This document shows, piece after piece, positions 24,001 through 39,000 of a stretch of DNA of 64,000 bases (the stretch's first letter is position 1; each line of letters begins with the position of its first letter). The notes beneath the pieces were generated by a model. That model had not been told where the DNA came from. It saw only the letters and a program-made list of their open reading frames with translations, and searched no databases. This DNA is from Cynocephalus volans (Eukaryota; Chordata; Mammalia; Dermoptera; Cynocephalidae), in NCBI RefSeq assembly GCF_027409185.1, contig NC_084472.1:89668427-89732426 (forward strand), in the 5' to 3' direction. The position numbers and the translations under genes were made by a program.

Positions 24001-27000
24001 CAAGCTGTTTCTAGAATTTTATCCTAAAAATTATACTCTACAATGCATCCATATCAGTTTTAAAATAAAGTGTTTTGAACCACCACTTAAATTACTTAGC
24101 TTGTTTTTCCCAAATCTTTGTATCAAGTTTCTCTGTATGCTCCACGTTTATCCTGAAGCTCTGAGCCAGTCCAGCACACACTCTTTGTAGAAACCTTCCA
24201 GCCCTAACATGCAAGGCTCCAAGAACTACTGCATGGAAGCATCACTGTTTGCGTGAGTAGCCCAGAGCCAGAACACTCACCTGTTTGTATGAAAGCCATT
24301 CGTAAGGTTGGTCTGGTTTCCGTGAGCCTAAACAAGGGCCATTATCTAAAAAAAGAAAAAAAAAAAAAATACAAAAAACAAAGGATGGGCTTAATGTGTA
24401 TTAATATTCCTAGAGCTTAATGTATATCCCATCTTATTTTACAAAATATTAGGTAAACTATACTTTAGTGCTCAGATTAGAAATGATGAGTTCAGATTGG
24501 AGATGTTTTCTCCCTGATTTTTTTGTTTGCTTGTGTATTTGTTTTGTTTATTAAATCGGAGAGGGAATAAATATAGGAGAAAAGGAAAATACAACTTTCA
24601 AGGACACTCAATTTGCAAACTCCTCTTTAACGCCCTATTGGTTTAGAGCAGGAGTCAGTAGCTAAGTGGTAAAAAGATCCTGCTGTAGGTTTTCAGAAGA
24701 GGTATCCCTCAAAATTTCTAAAGAGGTTTATTCTGACTCACAACACGAAAAGGAAAACATTTTATGCCACATTCTGATGACCAAAGATATCAAGAATCAC
24801 CTGGAATCCTAATTACATGGGTGAAGTCTTGATTGCAGAGAAACAAAAATGAAGAAAAGATACAAAATGGGGGGAGATAAGAGAGCATTTGTGAAAGCAA
24901 AAGTTAAGAAGTATCAGGATGCATCCCGATTCCAATTTAGGTACCATTACACATCTGACTTCACCATTTTAGGTTTGAGTGTTTGTGAAGTTGTTCTGAT
25001 TTGGTTTGTGGATGTGGGGAAACTGGGAAGGAAGGGAGGGGATGGCCCTACATGTCACAGACTTACACCTGACAGAAGACAAGCGTGATGTGCGTGCAGA
25101 TTCAAGAATCATGAGGGTGGGACAGTTCACCCACCCTCAGTTCAGAGGCCAGACACACTGACTTCTCTGCTACCCTAAAAACAGTCCTGACAAAAACAGA
25201 AAGAGCCTTATTCTCAGACCGTCTTCAATTTAGAGAGACTGTAACAAAGACAGGGGTGTACATGACAAGTTTCATCAGATGATGTTTTTAGATGGAAAAA
25301 AAACATTAGCTGCATGAAATGACGCTACCTTATCCCTCAATAACACAGATTGGCAAACTACAGCCAAAGACCAAATCAGGCCCACTGCCTGTTTTTGTAA
25401 ACACAGTGTTACTGGAACACAGCCACATTCATTCATTTACACATTGTCTAAGGCTATAGTAGCATAGTTGTAACAGAGACCATATGGCCCCCAAAATCTA
25501 AAATATTTACTATCTCACCCTTTACAGAAAAAGGTTGCCAACTCCAGCTCTAGAACACTATAATTAATCCATGGGCTCACCTGGGGAACTTAAAAAATGT
25601 ACTTTACCCATGCCCTACTAATAAAAATTCTGATATAATTAGATGGAGATCGGGCCTGAGCCTTAAAAGTTCCCCAGCTAGGGATGAGAGCTACTGATAA
25701 AAAGAGAACTCAGTTTTTATAAATGACTTCCTACGTGCCATTTTAAAATATTAGGATTAAAAAATCTAGACTGGCTTTCAACAAACTTCTGACCACCTTA
25801 TGCAAATACTGGGTTTTGTTCTTCTATAAAAGTTTAATCCTATGGTAGCCTAAGAAAATGAAAGCTTAGAATAGAAAGCTCCTCTGGAAAGAAAAGAAGA
25901 AAACAATGACCTGGAGAGCAGCTCCCTTCACCTTCTCTAAAATATTCATAGAAGAACCTTCATTTTGTAAGTAGAGCAAGTGATTGAAAAAAAAGTGACT
26001 TGTGTTGAGATCAGAAAGAGTCAGAGGTATGAGGGTGCTTCAAAAAGTTCATGGAAAGATTTATATTACCTTTTAATTTTACTTTTGCACAATCTTCTTG
26101 AAGTACCCTCGTACAATGTAAGTCACCATATGAATCTCACCCATTGCTGACAATGGCAATAGTGTATATACACATATATTCATATAGATACATGCTTTGC
26201 GGTAGTGGTAAAGAACACTCCCCCCACCACACACATAAACTCTTTCATGTGGCCTTATGTTAGGCTGCATTATCTTATAAATATTTACTACCACAGATGA
26301 ACCCTGGCCCTGATACTAACTTTGAAAAAGTTCATAAATTAAATAATATGCAAGTATGCTTTCCCTTTATAATGAGGCTTAATGAACCCGCTATAGGAAT
26401 ACTGTGGCAAACACACTGAGCTGAGATATCCAATTTTACCAGTATCAAGTAAAAAACAATGGGTACTTCTTAAACACATTACATGCAACGTATTGTGTGC
26501 GGGAGAGAAAAAGCACAACCACACAGTCCCTGACCATAAGGAAATTACAGTCTAGCTAGCAGTGGCAAAGATAAAAGCTAACCACCAAAAGATTTAAATA
26601 ACAAAGCATGGATCCCAAAGACCATTTCTAGAGAGGAACGTGGTATAAGCAAAAATGAAGTGGTTAAAACAAAGAGAGGGGTGGCGGACCCAGAGGATGT
26701 TCCCTCCTTGACTGAGGGTCCATTAGCGGAGCACCTCCTTTGTGGCAGGCACAGTGTCAGTGCTGGGAGAAGAGACAACTGATGGCTGCCCTGTTCTCGA
26801 GGAGCATGGGCTGCAGGGCAGGATGCTATGTGAACACCTCTGTACCACAAAGGGTCATTATGGAAGTAGCTCTAAGATGCTGGGAGGGGATGCAGAGAAA
26901 TGCCTCATTTGGGGGAAGGGGATGAAAATGGCAGACCAGGAAGGTTTTAGAGAAAACGTGAAATGCAATACAGGGCACATCAAGCACCCTGGCTACGGGT

Positions 27001-30000
27001 GGTCACAAGAAATTCAGTGTGCCTTAAGGGGCATACACAGGGAAGACCTGGAAGGGAGAGAGGCTGGAGGAAGGTGCCAGATATCATAGGGTCTCTTAGG
27101 CCACAGTTAATAATTAAGGGCAATCTCATGAGCCAACATTTCCAAAATGACTCTGACAGAACACTGCTTCCTTGGGATGTCAGTATGTCTTTCTCAAAAT
27201 ATGGGTCTCATGGTCAAGTAAACTCGAAAAACGCTGGACTAGGCCCAATTAAACAGGTCTCTATCACAGGACATGTCAGAGCCCATCATGAGCTAATGCA
27301 TATGTGACTCTACATAAAATACAGGACATGCTGAAAACATCTTTGCCCGTGGAGACCCCTTGGCCACTGGGAACAAACATATAGAGGGTCCAGTGAGATA
27401 TGGGACTGACTCTGGAAAAGTGATGGGAGGAGGCAGAGGCTTGAGTGATACTAAGCAGGAGCAAGGTATGAGCAAATGTGTTTTTCTGGAAGGAAGACCA
27501 TGCTTTCTCAATGAAAAACAGAAGTGTTAGTCACACAAATGCGGTAAAATGCTTACTTGACACCTGTAAACCCCTCTGGAAACCTTCGTATAATGTTGTG
27601 ACATCATCATAGAAATACACCAAGGGCTCGTCACTATCAAGTAATGCAGATCTTCGAGCACCACCGCTACCCTATGATGAAGACAGACAAACAGAGGAGC
27701 GTGTTAGAAGACAGCGTTAAAAATAAAAAGCCCACAACATCATGATGTGATATACATATACACTGCTAAATCAGGCTAATGAACATGTCTGTTCCCTCAC
27801 GTATTTATCATGTATTGGTGGTGAGAACACATGTATTCATGGGAAGAACCAATGTGGAGACCCTTTATAAGGTAATGACTGCCAGATCTGTGGTCATGCA
27901 TCCCTTTTTCAAAAAATTAAGATTATTTGCTCCTCTTTCTACAATCTATTTTGCTTTTTTGTCTCCCCTCTTGTTGCAATTTACATGATGTTTCTTAAAA
28001 CATCTAAGCAGTACAGAAGTATATTGAGGAAAACAAATGACTATTATTAACAGTTTAATAAGTTCCTCCCAAACTTTTTTCTGTGCTTATACACTAATAT
28101 ACATTCTTTCAATATCTATTTTGTGCTACAAATCTGTGTTTAACTCTTGATCTAAAACTTCAAATAGTTTCCTGGAGTAAATATCGATCACATTTTCTAA
28201 TCGTCACACCATCTTCTCTATCTTGGCAGAAATTTTCTAAAACCTATAGCCATGATTCCAAACATAATTATTAACAAAAACATACTACTTTACAAAGCAA
28301 AGAAGTTATTCTTCATGTGCCTAAGATGGAAAAATCTTTTTATTTAATCTCTGAGTCTGTTTTCTTTTCTGTAAAAGGGAGATACCATGTGTCCACTTCC
28401 AGGGTTATTTTTAGTTAAACAAGAACTCTGCTGTATATGAATGTGTAGAATATTACTCACACAACCAATAACATGCCCTAACTACAAGTCCTCCATAACC
28501 CGTATCTTTACTCCAACAAAAAGCCTAACATTCAGAAGCCATTTTGTGGCTTTATAATAAACATCAGAAGCTTCTTCAGCCCATTGAGCCACCAAAAAGA
28601 CCCAGGGCACCAAGGCTAAGGAAGGAAGGAAGAAAACGGGGAGGACAGAATGACACAGAATAGGGAGAATGAGAAGGAGTAAAAAGGAGATAAGAAAAGT
28701 AAGAGGCATGTATGATGAACATGGGCTAATTGCCATAAGTAACTGCCTCCCGGCTACTGGCCCAACCCACTATGCCTGTCAAACCTTGGCCTAGAGGTAC
28801 TGGCAGCCTGGTCGGCCCACAGGTGGGTCCTCAGGACACTCTGCTTAGGATGGGGCCTTCTATACCTCTTATCATGACATTCATTCATTCATGGCACTTC
28901 TCAATGGTATCTCTTCAAAAGCAATACCACTTTCTGCATTCTGCAGAGGAGTTCTCATAGCTGTAAATGGGGCAGATGGGAATCAGGTGAATGACACACG
29001 CTTGTTCTGAAGGAGCCCAAGTCTTATCCTTCAGTGACCACAGGGACTACAGGAGCACCGGAGGAACAGAAGAGCAGGGAGGAAGTCAGAAGGAACAGAC
29101 AGGAGTAGGCCTGGTACCCAAGGGGCACAGGCTCTTCCTAGAGCTGAGGTCCTCAGCGTGGTCTGGGGAATATCTGGCACTTGTCAGGGAAGCAAATTAT
29201 CAAGCTCTATGCCAGACCAACTGAATTAGAAACTCCAGAGGTGTGATCCAGCAACCTGCGTTTTAACAAGCCTGTCAGGGGATTCTGGTCCATGCTGAAG
29301 TGTGAGAAGCATCATCCTAGAGACATTAAGGTCCTCATTAGAAAAGTGGTGAAGCCTGGGGTAATGCTTTACAAAGAAAATCTATAAGGAGGGTAAGCAG
29401 TGTGTAGAACAGGGTAGAAGGAAGAGAGATGAGAGAGAAACCAATTTATATGGCCCTGGACTAGGGGAGTGGCAGTGGAGAGGGGAGAAGAACCCCATGC
29501 TGGAAGCACTGGTGGATGGGATTTGTCAGGGAATTGGGTGCAAGAGAAAAGGAGAGGAGAGTCAGAGGGCTGAGAAGATAGCAGTTCCATTTGCTCCAAT
29601 AGAAGACTGGCGATTGAGGGTAGGTTTCAGAAAAGAGACTAAGTTTAGCTTAGGGTATATGGAGAACATATCCTTTCAAGATAGGTCAACCATCTTGGTC
29701 AGTTTCCCAATTCTTATTTTAAGAATCACTGCTCTCGAGGATCATTTTATAACAAACTTTAAGCTAAGTATTCTTTATTAGGCTTAAGTTTTCGGTGCTA
29801 TATAATCTTCAAGATTTTGAGAAACATGTTGGTAAAATAGCCAAATCAAAGTTAAAGAAGTTTATTATATCCCCAATAAAGCCATCATCTTGACAGCATA
29901 ACCTGAGGACAAGATATTTATTATGATTCTAATTAGCAATGAGAATAATTAGCAAAAGCTTGAAAGTGAAATAGTAAATGAGATATATGCCAAAAAGAGG

Positions 30001-33000
30001 CACTCATTTAAGGCATGATGAAACTGGGTAAACAGCACCTAATTGTAAGACATAGTCTGTAATTTCAAGAGAGGAAGTTGAATAAAATAGGGAGCAGGGC
30101 ACTAAGCAAAAAGGTCTGCGCTTTGAAATTTGTTGCTCTATAAAAAGATCACACATTCCCCTAAAAAATCATCATTTTCAATGTGCATAAGCATTACCAC
30201 TTTTCTTGAACAAAAATGCTGTATGTAAACACTGGGTGTCAGCAACCTTAGTTATTCCTACAAAAGCGTGGAACAGCATTCCGAGCACTGGGCAGCACAG
30301 CCACAACAACTGGAGTCCAAAATGTCTGCAGAGCAGCTACTTAAATACAATTACTTAAAGTTGGCCTTTATGGCCTTTTGACGAAATCTGCTGATGGCAG
30401 GTGGAGGTGAGGGTTTCAGTTGTCCTCAAGAACCAGGGCGAGCTAAGCAGACAACCCAAGTTGAATGTGCAGGAAATTAGTCATGAAGACTGTGAGGGAG
30501 GAGGGATGATGGGTCTTTTATTTCTGCTGCTACAGAACTCTTTAATGTGGTTATGTAGTTTTCCCAGATTTAAAAAAAAAAGATGGTGAGTCAGTCACAC
30601 TGCAGTGAAATCAGCAGTCATGGGACACTATGCAACATCTACACAGGCTAAGTAAGGTTCCTCTGGAGGTCAGTCACCCCACACGGGGTGACTTAGGAAA
30701 TAAAAGTTCAAGTTCCCCTTGAGGGAGGGAAGGAGGGAAAGTGGAGGCAGGCTGGCAAGACTAGGACTCTTGCCAAATTTTGACAAATCTTGATAAATCG
30801 GAAGACTCTGGTGAGTTATCTTGTGCCCTCTGCATATTTAAATCTAAAAGCAAACTACATCCTTGAAGATTTCCTGGGGTAGAAAGGCCCAAGGTTTATA
30901 AATTGTGGTCTCATTCATCTCAATCTATAAAATGGGTATTTATAGGCCATACAGTTAATACCCATTGTGTTATTATTGTTTATTCCCTCTGGGAAGGATT
31001 AGGGGGAGGGGGACAGGGCAGGAAGAAGGGAGACAAGGGAAAGAGGGAGGATGGGGAGAGAGAGAACAGGGAGAGGTAGAGACAAATATTTCTAAAGAGA
31101 CTGCTGGAGACGTGGCTGGACTTTAATGCTAAATCCATCTCTTTGGAGAAAAACAGCATGTGGACCCACAGTCCTAAGGGGATAAAACTGACTCCTTTGG
31201 CTCTTTCCAATACCTTCCATGTGGAGTATGTTCTTCCCAGCGTTTACATTTTACACGCATTTTAGCTGCCCAGATGACCATCATCTGCTTCTTTTTATAA
31301 ACAGGCACAAAAGTACTTTTCCATCCAGTGACCTCTCAGAGAGGATATCTGGCCATCAATTCCCACACCCACTAACACTAGATCTGTGATATATCAAACT
31401 AGTTCTCTTAAAGGCCAGCCTATAGACACCACCATCCCAGCAATAATTTCTGAATGATAATGGGCAGGATATTTTAAAAACACTTTTAGACTCCCCCAAC
31501 ATGCTGTACTGTAACTGTCACGGTGCAACTGTGAACCCTCAGGCTCACTATTCATGCACATCGTTTAACCATGGGGGTAGCTCCTCTACCTCCAAGTGAG
31601 TGAAGAAAGGGCAGAACTGTCACAACTGTCAGTGCTGCATGTTGACATCTGTGTGCAGGATAGGTGGGAGGTAAGTGAGTATTTACCAAGCACCGCTAAA
31701 GGCCAGCCACTTTCCAGATGAGGAAACTCAGACTCAGGGGGATGCCTTCCCTTCTCAGTCCACGATAGTGTGTGGAGGGGAGCTTCAAACCCAGCTCAGC
31801 AGGACATCAGCTATATTAAGAGTTTTGGTTTGTTGTTCAGTGGTTCAGAAGCAGATTCCAAACTTGCCTACCCATTGTTTGTCTTCATCCTTAAGGGGAC
31901 AGGGTCCAGATCACCAGTGCCAGCTGGGTTGTCTCTTCAGTGCTTTCCTCTAATCCTCAGAACTTTTTTTCTTTCTCCCTGTCCCCAGTTCATCTCCAGT
32001 TTCCAACTTCCTGAGCTCCCCACTATCCCAATCAGAGGACTTGCGGAAGGTGGTGGGTGGTAGGAGGCTGACATGGTACTTAGCAAAATACCTCGTCACA
32101 GGAAAGAATCAAGCCAACCACAGGAGGGAAAACACTGCCCTCCCACCTCAACGAAAGGGAAGAAAGTCTGAAGTCACAAAATCCCACTTCCTACAAATAC
32201 ATGCTGTTGCAGTAAAATAAGACTGCCTATAGAATGTTTACATGCCAGCCATTTAGAATATGTGAGGCCTTCTGCTTCCCTTCTGCCTACCCTGAAGGGA
32301 ACCTCATCACTCTCTCTCTTACCTTTTGTCGGCCTTTTCGACACTGCTGTGCAGCAGGAATTTTGTTGAGAAGCATGGAGAGCCCATATTTGTCATTTTT
32401 CATTTGGTACCAGTTGGTCCCGTTTGGCTATTTTTAAGCTTAAATAAATATTACAGCACATTTTTCTGTCATTTATATGTACACATGTTCTTTGTTTAAT
32501 AAAGCCTGTGAGAAGTGGAATCATTTGTACAAAATCAAATTGTGTTTTCAGACCTGCTTTATTGTATTTCTATATAGCGAACTTTAGTTTTTTATTCCTG
32601 GTTAAAGGGAACCCAGAAATAGTTTTTTAAAAAATAACAATCAACTCCTTTCTTTTCTACAGTTCGTAAGGCAGCTATTTAAAATTTCTATGGCGTGATC
32701 TTGGCACAAAGACGAGAAACTCTGCCTTCGGTTCTCTGTAATTCTTGCCTTCTCTTTGCAGAGCTCCCCATCCCACTGCTGCTCATTTCCAGAGCTGATA
32801 CTTTTACCACCTAATTCAAATCACTAGTCACTTTCAAGAAGTGTTTCTAAGTCAGCAGACAGTTCTTACAACACTTCAAAGAGCAACTCAGTTAAGTTTC
32901 TGATAATGTGAGTGTCATAAGAAAAAGTAATTTAGCAAGGTTTTGCGTAGTTTGTTATTAAGAAGCCCATCAAGTTTTAGAAAAGGTGCTAAGGTTACCT

Positions 33001-36000
33001 AAAAGTATGAAAATACTGATGTTTGCCAGAAAACTATTTTTAAGCAAAAACACCCACTCTAAGTACACTCTCTCCATCTCATCCTCACTGTCCCAACTGC
33101 TACAATTGCTTGTTGAAAATGCCCTCAAATGCTGGAACATTCCAGAAAATATGTCCAAGAATTCTCTGAGTACCTTTTCAGTGAAGTTGCTAGGGGTAGA
33201 ATTAGATGGGTAAATCTTTGCTCACATATTTATTTGACAACATGTACAATTATTTTGCAATCGAGACCAGGAAAGAACAGGCCATGGGGAATAGTGATCA
33301 GGAAGCTGCAATTACCAATGAATAAGATTTACGCAAAGACCACTGATAGAAATGAAGCCAGAGCATCAGACCAGGAGGTTCTTCCAAAGTTTCCCATGCA
33401 CTTCTAGTCAAATACATACCTGATAACTATTCTGTGATCCAAAGCTTCCCAGAGATGAGAATTAAGCTTATATTTACCAATAACTACAGACACAATATTT
33501 ATTATATCACAGTTACAAATGACCACAGAAACAACCAGAAGCTACTGCTGTGCCTAATATTTCTCCCTTCCTCTTAGCACTCACCCGCTACCTCCCACCT
33601 AGTTCAAATCCATCAGTTAAATCTCCCCATCTTACTGCTGGCTCTGACACTCCTACAGAGCCACCAGGCTGGTGTCAGTGAGAGGGAGTGATATACCACC
33701 ATCCAACTCCACCTGCCCTTCCTGGACAGCTCTCTCCCTGCCCTTCCCTAGCAGCTTCCCCTCAGGCTTGGCCCTAACTGTCTGCCTCATAGTAGCATTT
33801 AATCCCGTCCAACTCAACAAAAGCTCCCCTGCTCAGAGCCAGCCCTGCTACTCAAGTTCAGAAGGGCATCACCATCCTCTGTCTTCCCCGTCAACACCCC
33901 CATCGGGCTGCACTTGTTTTCTCTCCCCAAGGCTGGTGTGAGTGAAGACTTAAAAAACGTAGGAATCAATGACCTGCCCTCTTCTCTTGCAGAAACTGCT
34001 TGTACCAGCTTGCAACTGGGCCTTTATTCACACAGCGTGTGAGGACTGATTATGTGGAAATGATTCTACCTTCTGCATGGGAAGATCCTACTTGGAAATA
34101 TGCTCCGTCCACACTCCTTAAACGTGGACTAAGAACACTAGTGCTTGCTGCAGTGTGCCCGTGAGCTGGGGTCTGTGACTCGTCAGTGCAAGCCATGACA
34201 TTGGGAAAGCCTCTGGTAGACTGTGACTTTTGAATTTTAAAACCATACAGGCTGGAAGTGCTACACTCAGTTGGCTTCGTTCAAGTCCTTAACTGAGAAT
34301 GAACCACAGTTCTAATTTTACGACATAAAAACTAGCTGTTTGCATTGCTCTTAGTTTAAGGATGGCTCGCACCCTCTGCCAAGGACAGACGGAGCCCCGA
34401 GCAGTACGTCCCCTGTCCTGCCCTGGTATTGTGCACATCACATGGCGGAAGCTCAAGTAGTTGCTGAATAAATACACATCTGATACCTATTCTTTGGAAC
34501 TTGTGGAGAATTAAATCCAAAGCTTCACATCCTCCATATTAAACTTTCCAGAGCAGAGGATTAAAATGCTAAGGTAAGTTGCTAACCATATATACCTCAA
34601 CATGTGGATGTCCAAGTTCCAACTTCTTAAGCAAAAGGGTCACCAGCCAGCATGGTACCTAAATGTCTCAGATCATTTGGTGTGGAACTAAGTCATCCAA
34701 CTTGGAAATGAGATGAGTTATGCCCAAGGAACGGGTTCTGCATATTCAAAGATATGAACCCACACTAAAACCAAGGTCCAGTAACAAGTCTAAACAGTGA
34801 ATCTGTTACAGACTAACTGGGTTAGTCATCAGAAGTAAATTTTAATTTATATCCTGATATTCTTAAAATTAAGTCTTAGAAAGGCTTAGACTTGCAGGTA
34901 TAAAAAAAGTTTTTTACTTGCTACAATTTATTCCCTTCTGTAACATAAAAAAACAATGTGGGTTTTCATTTAAATACTTTATAATCGAGCAGTAGTTGTC
35001 AAAAATATTTCCAACGTAATCTGACAGCAAATTATCTCAATGCCCACACCACCTCTCTCATAGAGAAGAACTCACATGCTCTTTCTACTACCTCCTTCAG
35101 CAATTACAATGGTTCTTATCTGCACTTCATAATGGTTCATGGCCTAAATCTCTTGATCCCTCATAGGTGGGCCAACAACCCCATCAGCACCAAGTTCTGC
35201 TCTGATCCCATCTGTGTCCAACCTGATTCAGGGGTAGAGAGGATGAGGGACAGGCAGACCGGCTCAGGTTTTCACAGCCCTATGCTCTCCTCCCCCTGGT
35301 CCTTACTCCTTGCCAGCTTCTTGAGAGTTTCTAATACTATATCCAACCTGTGTACAGAATCTACACTCCACTTCTCATCTTACCTGTCCCCTTTCCTTCT
35401 TCCATTTCCATCACTGCCTTCAGACTCATGTGCCTGCATATCCATTTTCAGAAGAGCCTGCTCCTAGGTTCAAATTTACTAAGTTAAAAGTTACCTGGAC
35501 AGATCCAAACTTTCCTTTCTATCTTTATTTATCACTGTCCCTCCAGCCTAGTCATAATATACAACTTTTGATTACTATAACAAAGGCAGCATAACAGAGT
35601 TCCAGGTCTTCCACCAGCTGTCTAATACAATTTCACCTTTTTGGACTCGGTTTTCTCTTCTATTTTAAAATATAAGCCCTATGCTCTCCTCCCCCTGGTC
35701 CTTACTCCTTGCCAGCTTCTTGAGAGTTTCTAATACTATATCCAACCTGTGTACAGAATCTACACTCCACTTCTCATCTTACCTGTCCCCTTTCCTTCTT
35801 CCATTTCCATCACTGCCTTCAGACTCATGTGCCTGCATATCCATTTTCAGAAGAGCCTGCTCCTAGGTTCAAATTTACTAAGTTAAAAGTTACCTGGACA
35901 GATCCAAACTTTCCTTTCTATCTTTATTTATCACTGTCCCTCCAGCCTAGTCATAATATACAACTTTTGATTACTATAACAAAGGCAGCATAACAGAGTT

Positions 36001-39000
36001 CCAGGTCTTCCACCAGCTGTCTAATACAATTTCACCTTTTTGGACTCGGTTTTCTCTTCTATTTTAAAATATAAGTGTTAAAAGAAAAGATCTTTGAGGA
36101 AGAAGAAAATTAACACGTATGGAATACTTATTAAGGGCCAGGCAGACATTGCGTATATATGCAGTCCTCTTAGGAATGTTGAAGGAGGGAAGGTATAGTC
36201 GCTTCTGTTTTCTAGATGAGGAATCTGAAAGTCAGAAAAGTCAGGTGAACTACCCCGAGGCTGCCTGGTCTAAGCAGAAGAGCCAGGCCCAGACTCTGCC
36301 CTGCCTCTCTGCCTCCGTGATCCCATACAGCTCCAACATACACTCATACCTTCCTTAACTGCAACCCCCAGCATCTAGTCCCTGACCAATCCCAAAAGGA
36401 TTCACATCACTCCAGTGAAGATCACCTTCACTAGCAGGCCTAGGGCTCTCAATCTGAGAGAACAGGCTGAAACAAGCTAAAACAGGAAATCTTGCACATC
36501 GCTTGTGAAAGTGATGTGAAAACAAACAAACAAAAACCACAAAACTTCCTTCTATCTATCCACTATTCAAAGTCACAGAGCAGCAGCAGCAAAAACCTTC
36601 TGCGGATGGAACTTCTTTCCTGGCATGCAGAGAAAGGCTGGCCTTCTAGTCACTGTTGCGGGCTCATGAGCTGCAACCACAGATGCAGGGACACAGCTCT
36701 CTAAATAGGGTCCTGATAACATGCACAAAAATTCAAGTAAGACAAGGTCAAGGGTTCAGATCCCTGTACCTGCCAGCCACCAAAAAAAAAAAAAAAAAAA
36801 AAAAATTTAAGAAAGACTTTTTGGATTCTGTTCCTTAAGTCCAACTCCTCTGTCCCATTCTACAGTCTAGGTCTTCATTGCATTTCTTGCACAGGTTGAG
36901 TGCATGAGTGCTAACATCTTTGCAGCCCTGATCTTTAAAAGGAAATTTTAGAAGGTGTAACTCATAACCTCTGTGCTGCTTGCTGTAGCTGGGAAACAGC
37001 CAGTGTGTGTTATGATGAGAAGCAGCCACACCAAAAAGTGTGATTTCTTTTATTTTAACATCCATGTAAACTTTATGGTAAGAGGTGGGTGATAAAAATT
37101 GTGTATGTGAGATGGAGGGGAGGGGTGAGGATGGGAACTGGCGAATGGTGTTCACCTGTTTTCAAAGTAGCGACAAAGCAACAATTTTTCACTTTGGGCA
37201 TCAGCCCCTACACCAGTGCCACAGAGACAGGCTCCTCACCAATACTTTACGAAATGCATTAAGTTCCTCTTGCCTGCCACAGAAGTCCGTACGACAATCT
37301 AGCTATATCAAAGCATCTATAATTATTAGGCACCATACTCCAGAGTTACTTTTAAATTCAAATTTTTAAATTCTTTTTTAAAAAGGCAAAGCAAGTTCAG
37401 TATCTATTCCTAAAACCTACAAATTCTGAAAATCAGAGCTAAATCTACTTCTGTATGCAAAAGAGGAATCAAGATGCCCATATAACAGGCAGTAGAATTA
37501 TAAATATTAATTTCCTTCCTGCGTATCTGTAGTTTAAAATTGTTCTACAGAGAACATGTACAATTATTTTAATAAGGCACAATGACTTTATGCTAAGCTA
37601 CAACTTAAAAACCGCATTGTAAGTGCCCTCACGATTTCTCATATAATAAAAATTAGGCACTTTTTATAGTTACTCCAAATTACAAATGTCTCAACACTGC
37701 ACTTGCCAACTAGTCTTCATAGAGATGACAATACTACTGCAATATGCTGGGCATTCTGCCAAAGAGAAGGAATGCCAGAAACCTCACACAAATCTATTAG
37801 AAAAAGTTAAATACTTTCTACTCATTATCAGTATGTGGTTAGCTGAGGTGAAATATTAAGGTACCTTTACCTTTGACATAGGAATAAAGTATAAAGTCAA
37901 CTTTTCTCAGCAGTAGTTCATTCTATATTTATATTTTGGCATGAATTAGACTGACACATCTTTTATATATTTTAAGAGTTTCACATTAATGAATCCAAGA
38001 ACTTGTCTAAAATAAAACAAAGAAATAAAATCCCATAAATAACAAAAAGCCATTAAGCAAGCCAGGGCTTTATGTGGAAGGGCACACAGTCTCCTCCCTT
38101 TCACCCTACAGCTAAAAGCAGTCAATGAAGGGATTCTGTGTTTCACAGCACTCTTCTGTACAGTGTTGAAAGTGATAAATACTGAAAATTAATTCTGGCT
38201 TAGGTAGGGGAAGCAAGCAACTACAAAGCACAGGTGAAGAGTAAATGCACCATTAAGAACTTGGTTTCTTCATCTGCTTCTTAACCCCTCACATTTTTTA
38301 CTAACCTTGAACAGAGGTTAAGAAGCGAGAGAAGATGGAGCAGGAACACTAAGAAAGAATCTCCCTGAAAGGGTCTTAAGATTTCCCTATGATATACCAC
38401 CCATTAAGCCCTAATTATGTATGTACTGGTTTACTTTCATAACTATGAGAGCATGACCTTTAGTTTGCCCAAGTCATATACAACCATGGCACTCAACAAC
38501 TCAACAACAGAAACCTCTTGTTTCTTCATGTCCCTCACTAAATTCTGCAGCCATTTTATTCTGGCCAGTTCCTACTCTAGCCTTATCCTTTCTGAAATCC
38601 CAGAGTCCTTTTCAACAGCTTGAGGATGTGTTCTAAGTATGAGATATACCACAAGTGAAACCCTTCTTTCTATATTTTTTGGCAACTCTCTTTCCTACGA
38701 GAACGTGACCCCTGTAAGAACAGGGACTCTGTGCTGTCCTTTTCCACTCACAGAATCTTCTGGGCTTACCACAGTGCCTAGCACAAAGTAGAAGCTCAAT
38801 GTGATTTCTGGATTGATCTTCTGTGTGTCTGTGGATAGACACTCAACCAACACCACCTCATCTGTCTCTGTACCCTATATTTTGACCTCCATCTCTATTT
38901 ACTATCATCAATAAGTTCTGTGTTTACAAAGTGTCCTTACAGACAGATATCTGATTGTGATTGTGATCTTGATCAACATCACATTCAATGGGACCTACCT

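Larger units (their letters stand above)
21453..24280 (-). other. ACSL1: Intron 4 (2.8 kb)
   Basis: Contains an old L1M-like fragment (about 21930-22170) and a MIR (23780-23915). 22180-23770 has no recognised repeat; open frames at 22318-22629 and 23224-23562 show no protein family features. Confidence 0.65.
24346..27556 (-). other. ACSL1: Intron 3 (3.2 kb)
   Basis: Holds two hAT relics (25346-25548, 25571-25697), a mariner-like MITE (26030-26111) and an ancient LINE-like piece (26725-27000). 24400-25340 and 27010-27556 unrecognised. Confidence 0.7.

Noticed and set aside
35132..35866. Two open frames with identical 61-residue endings
   Set aside because: They are copies made by the 399-bp tandem duplication, with no recognisable protein features.
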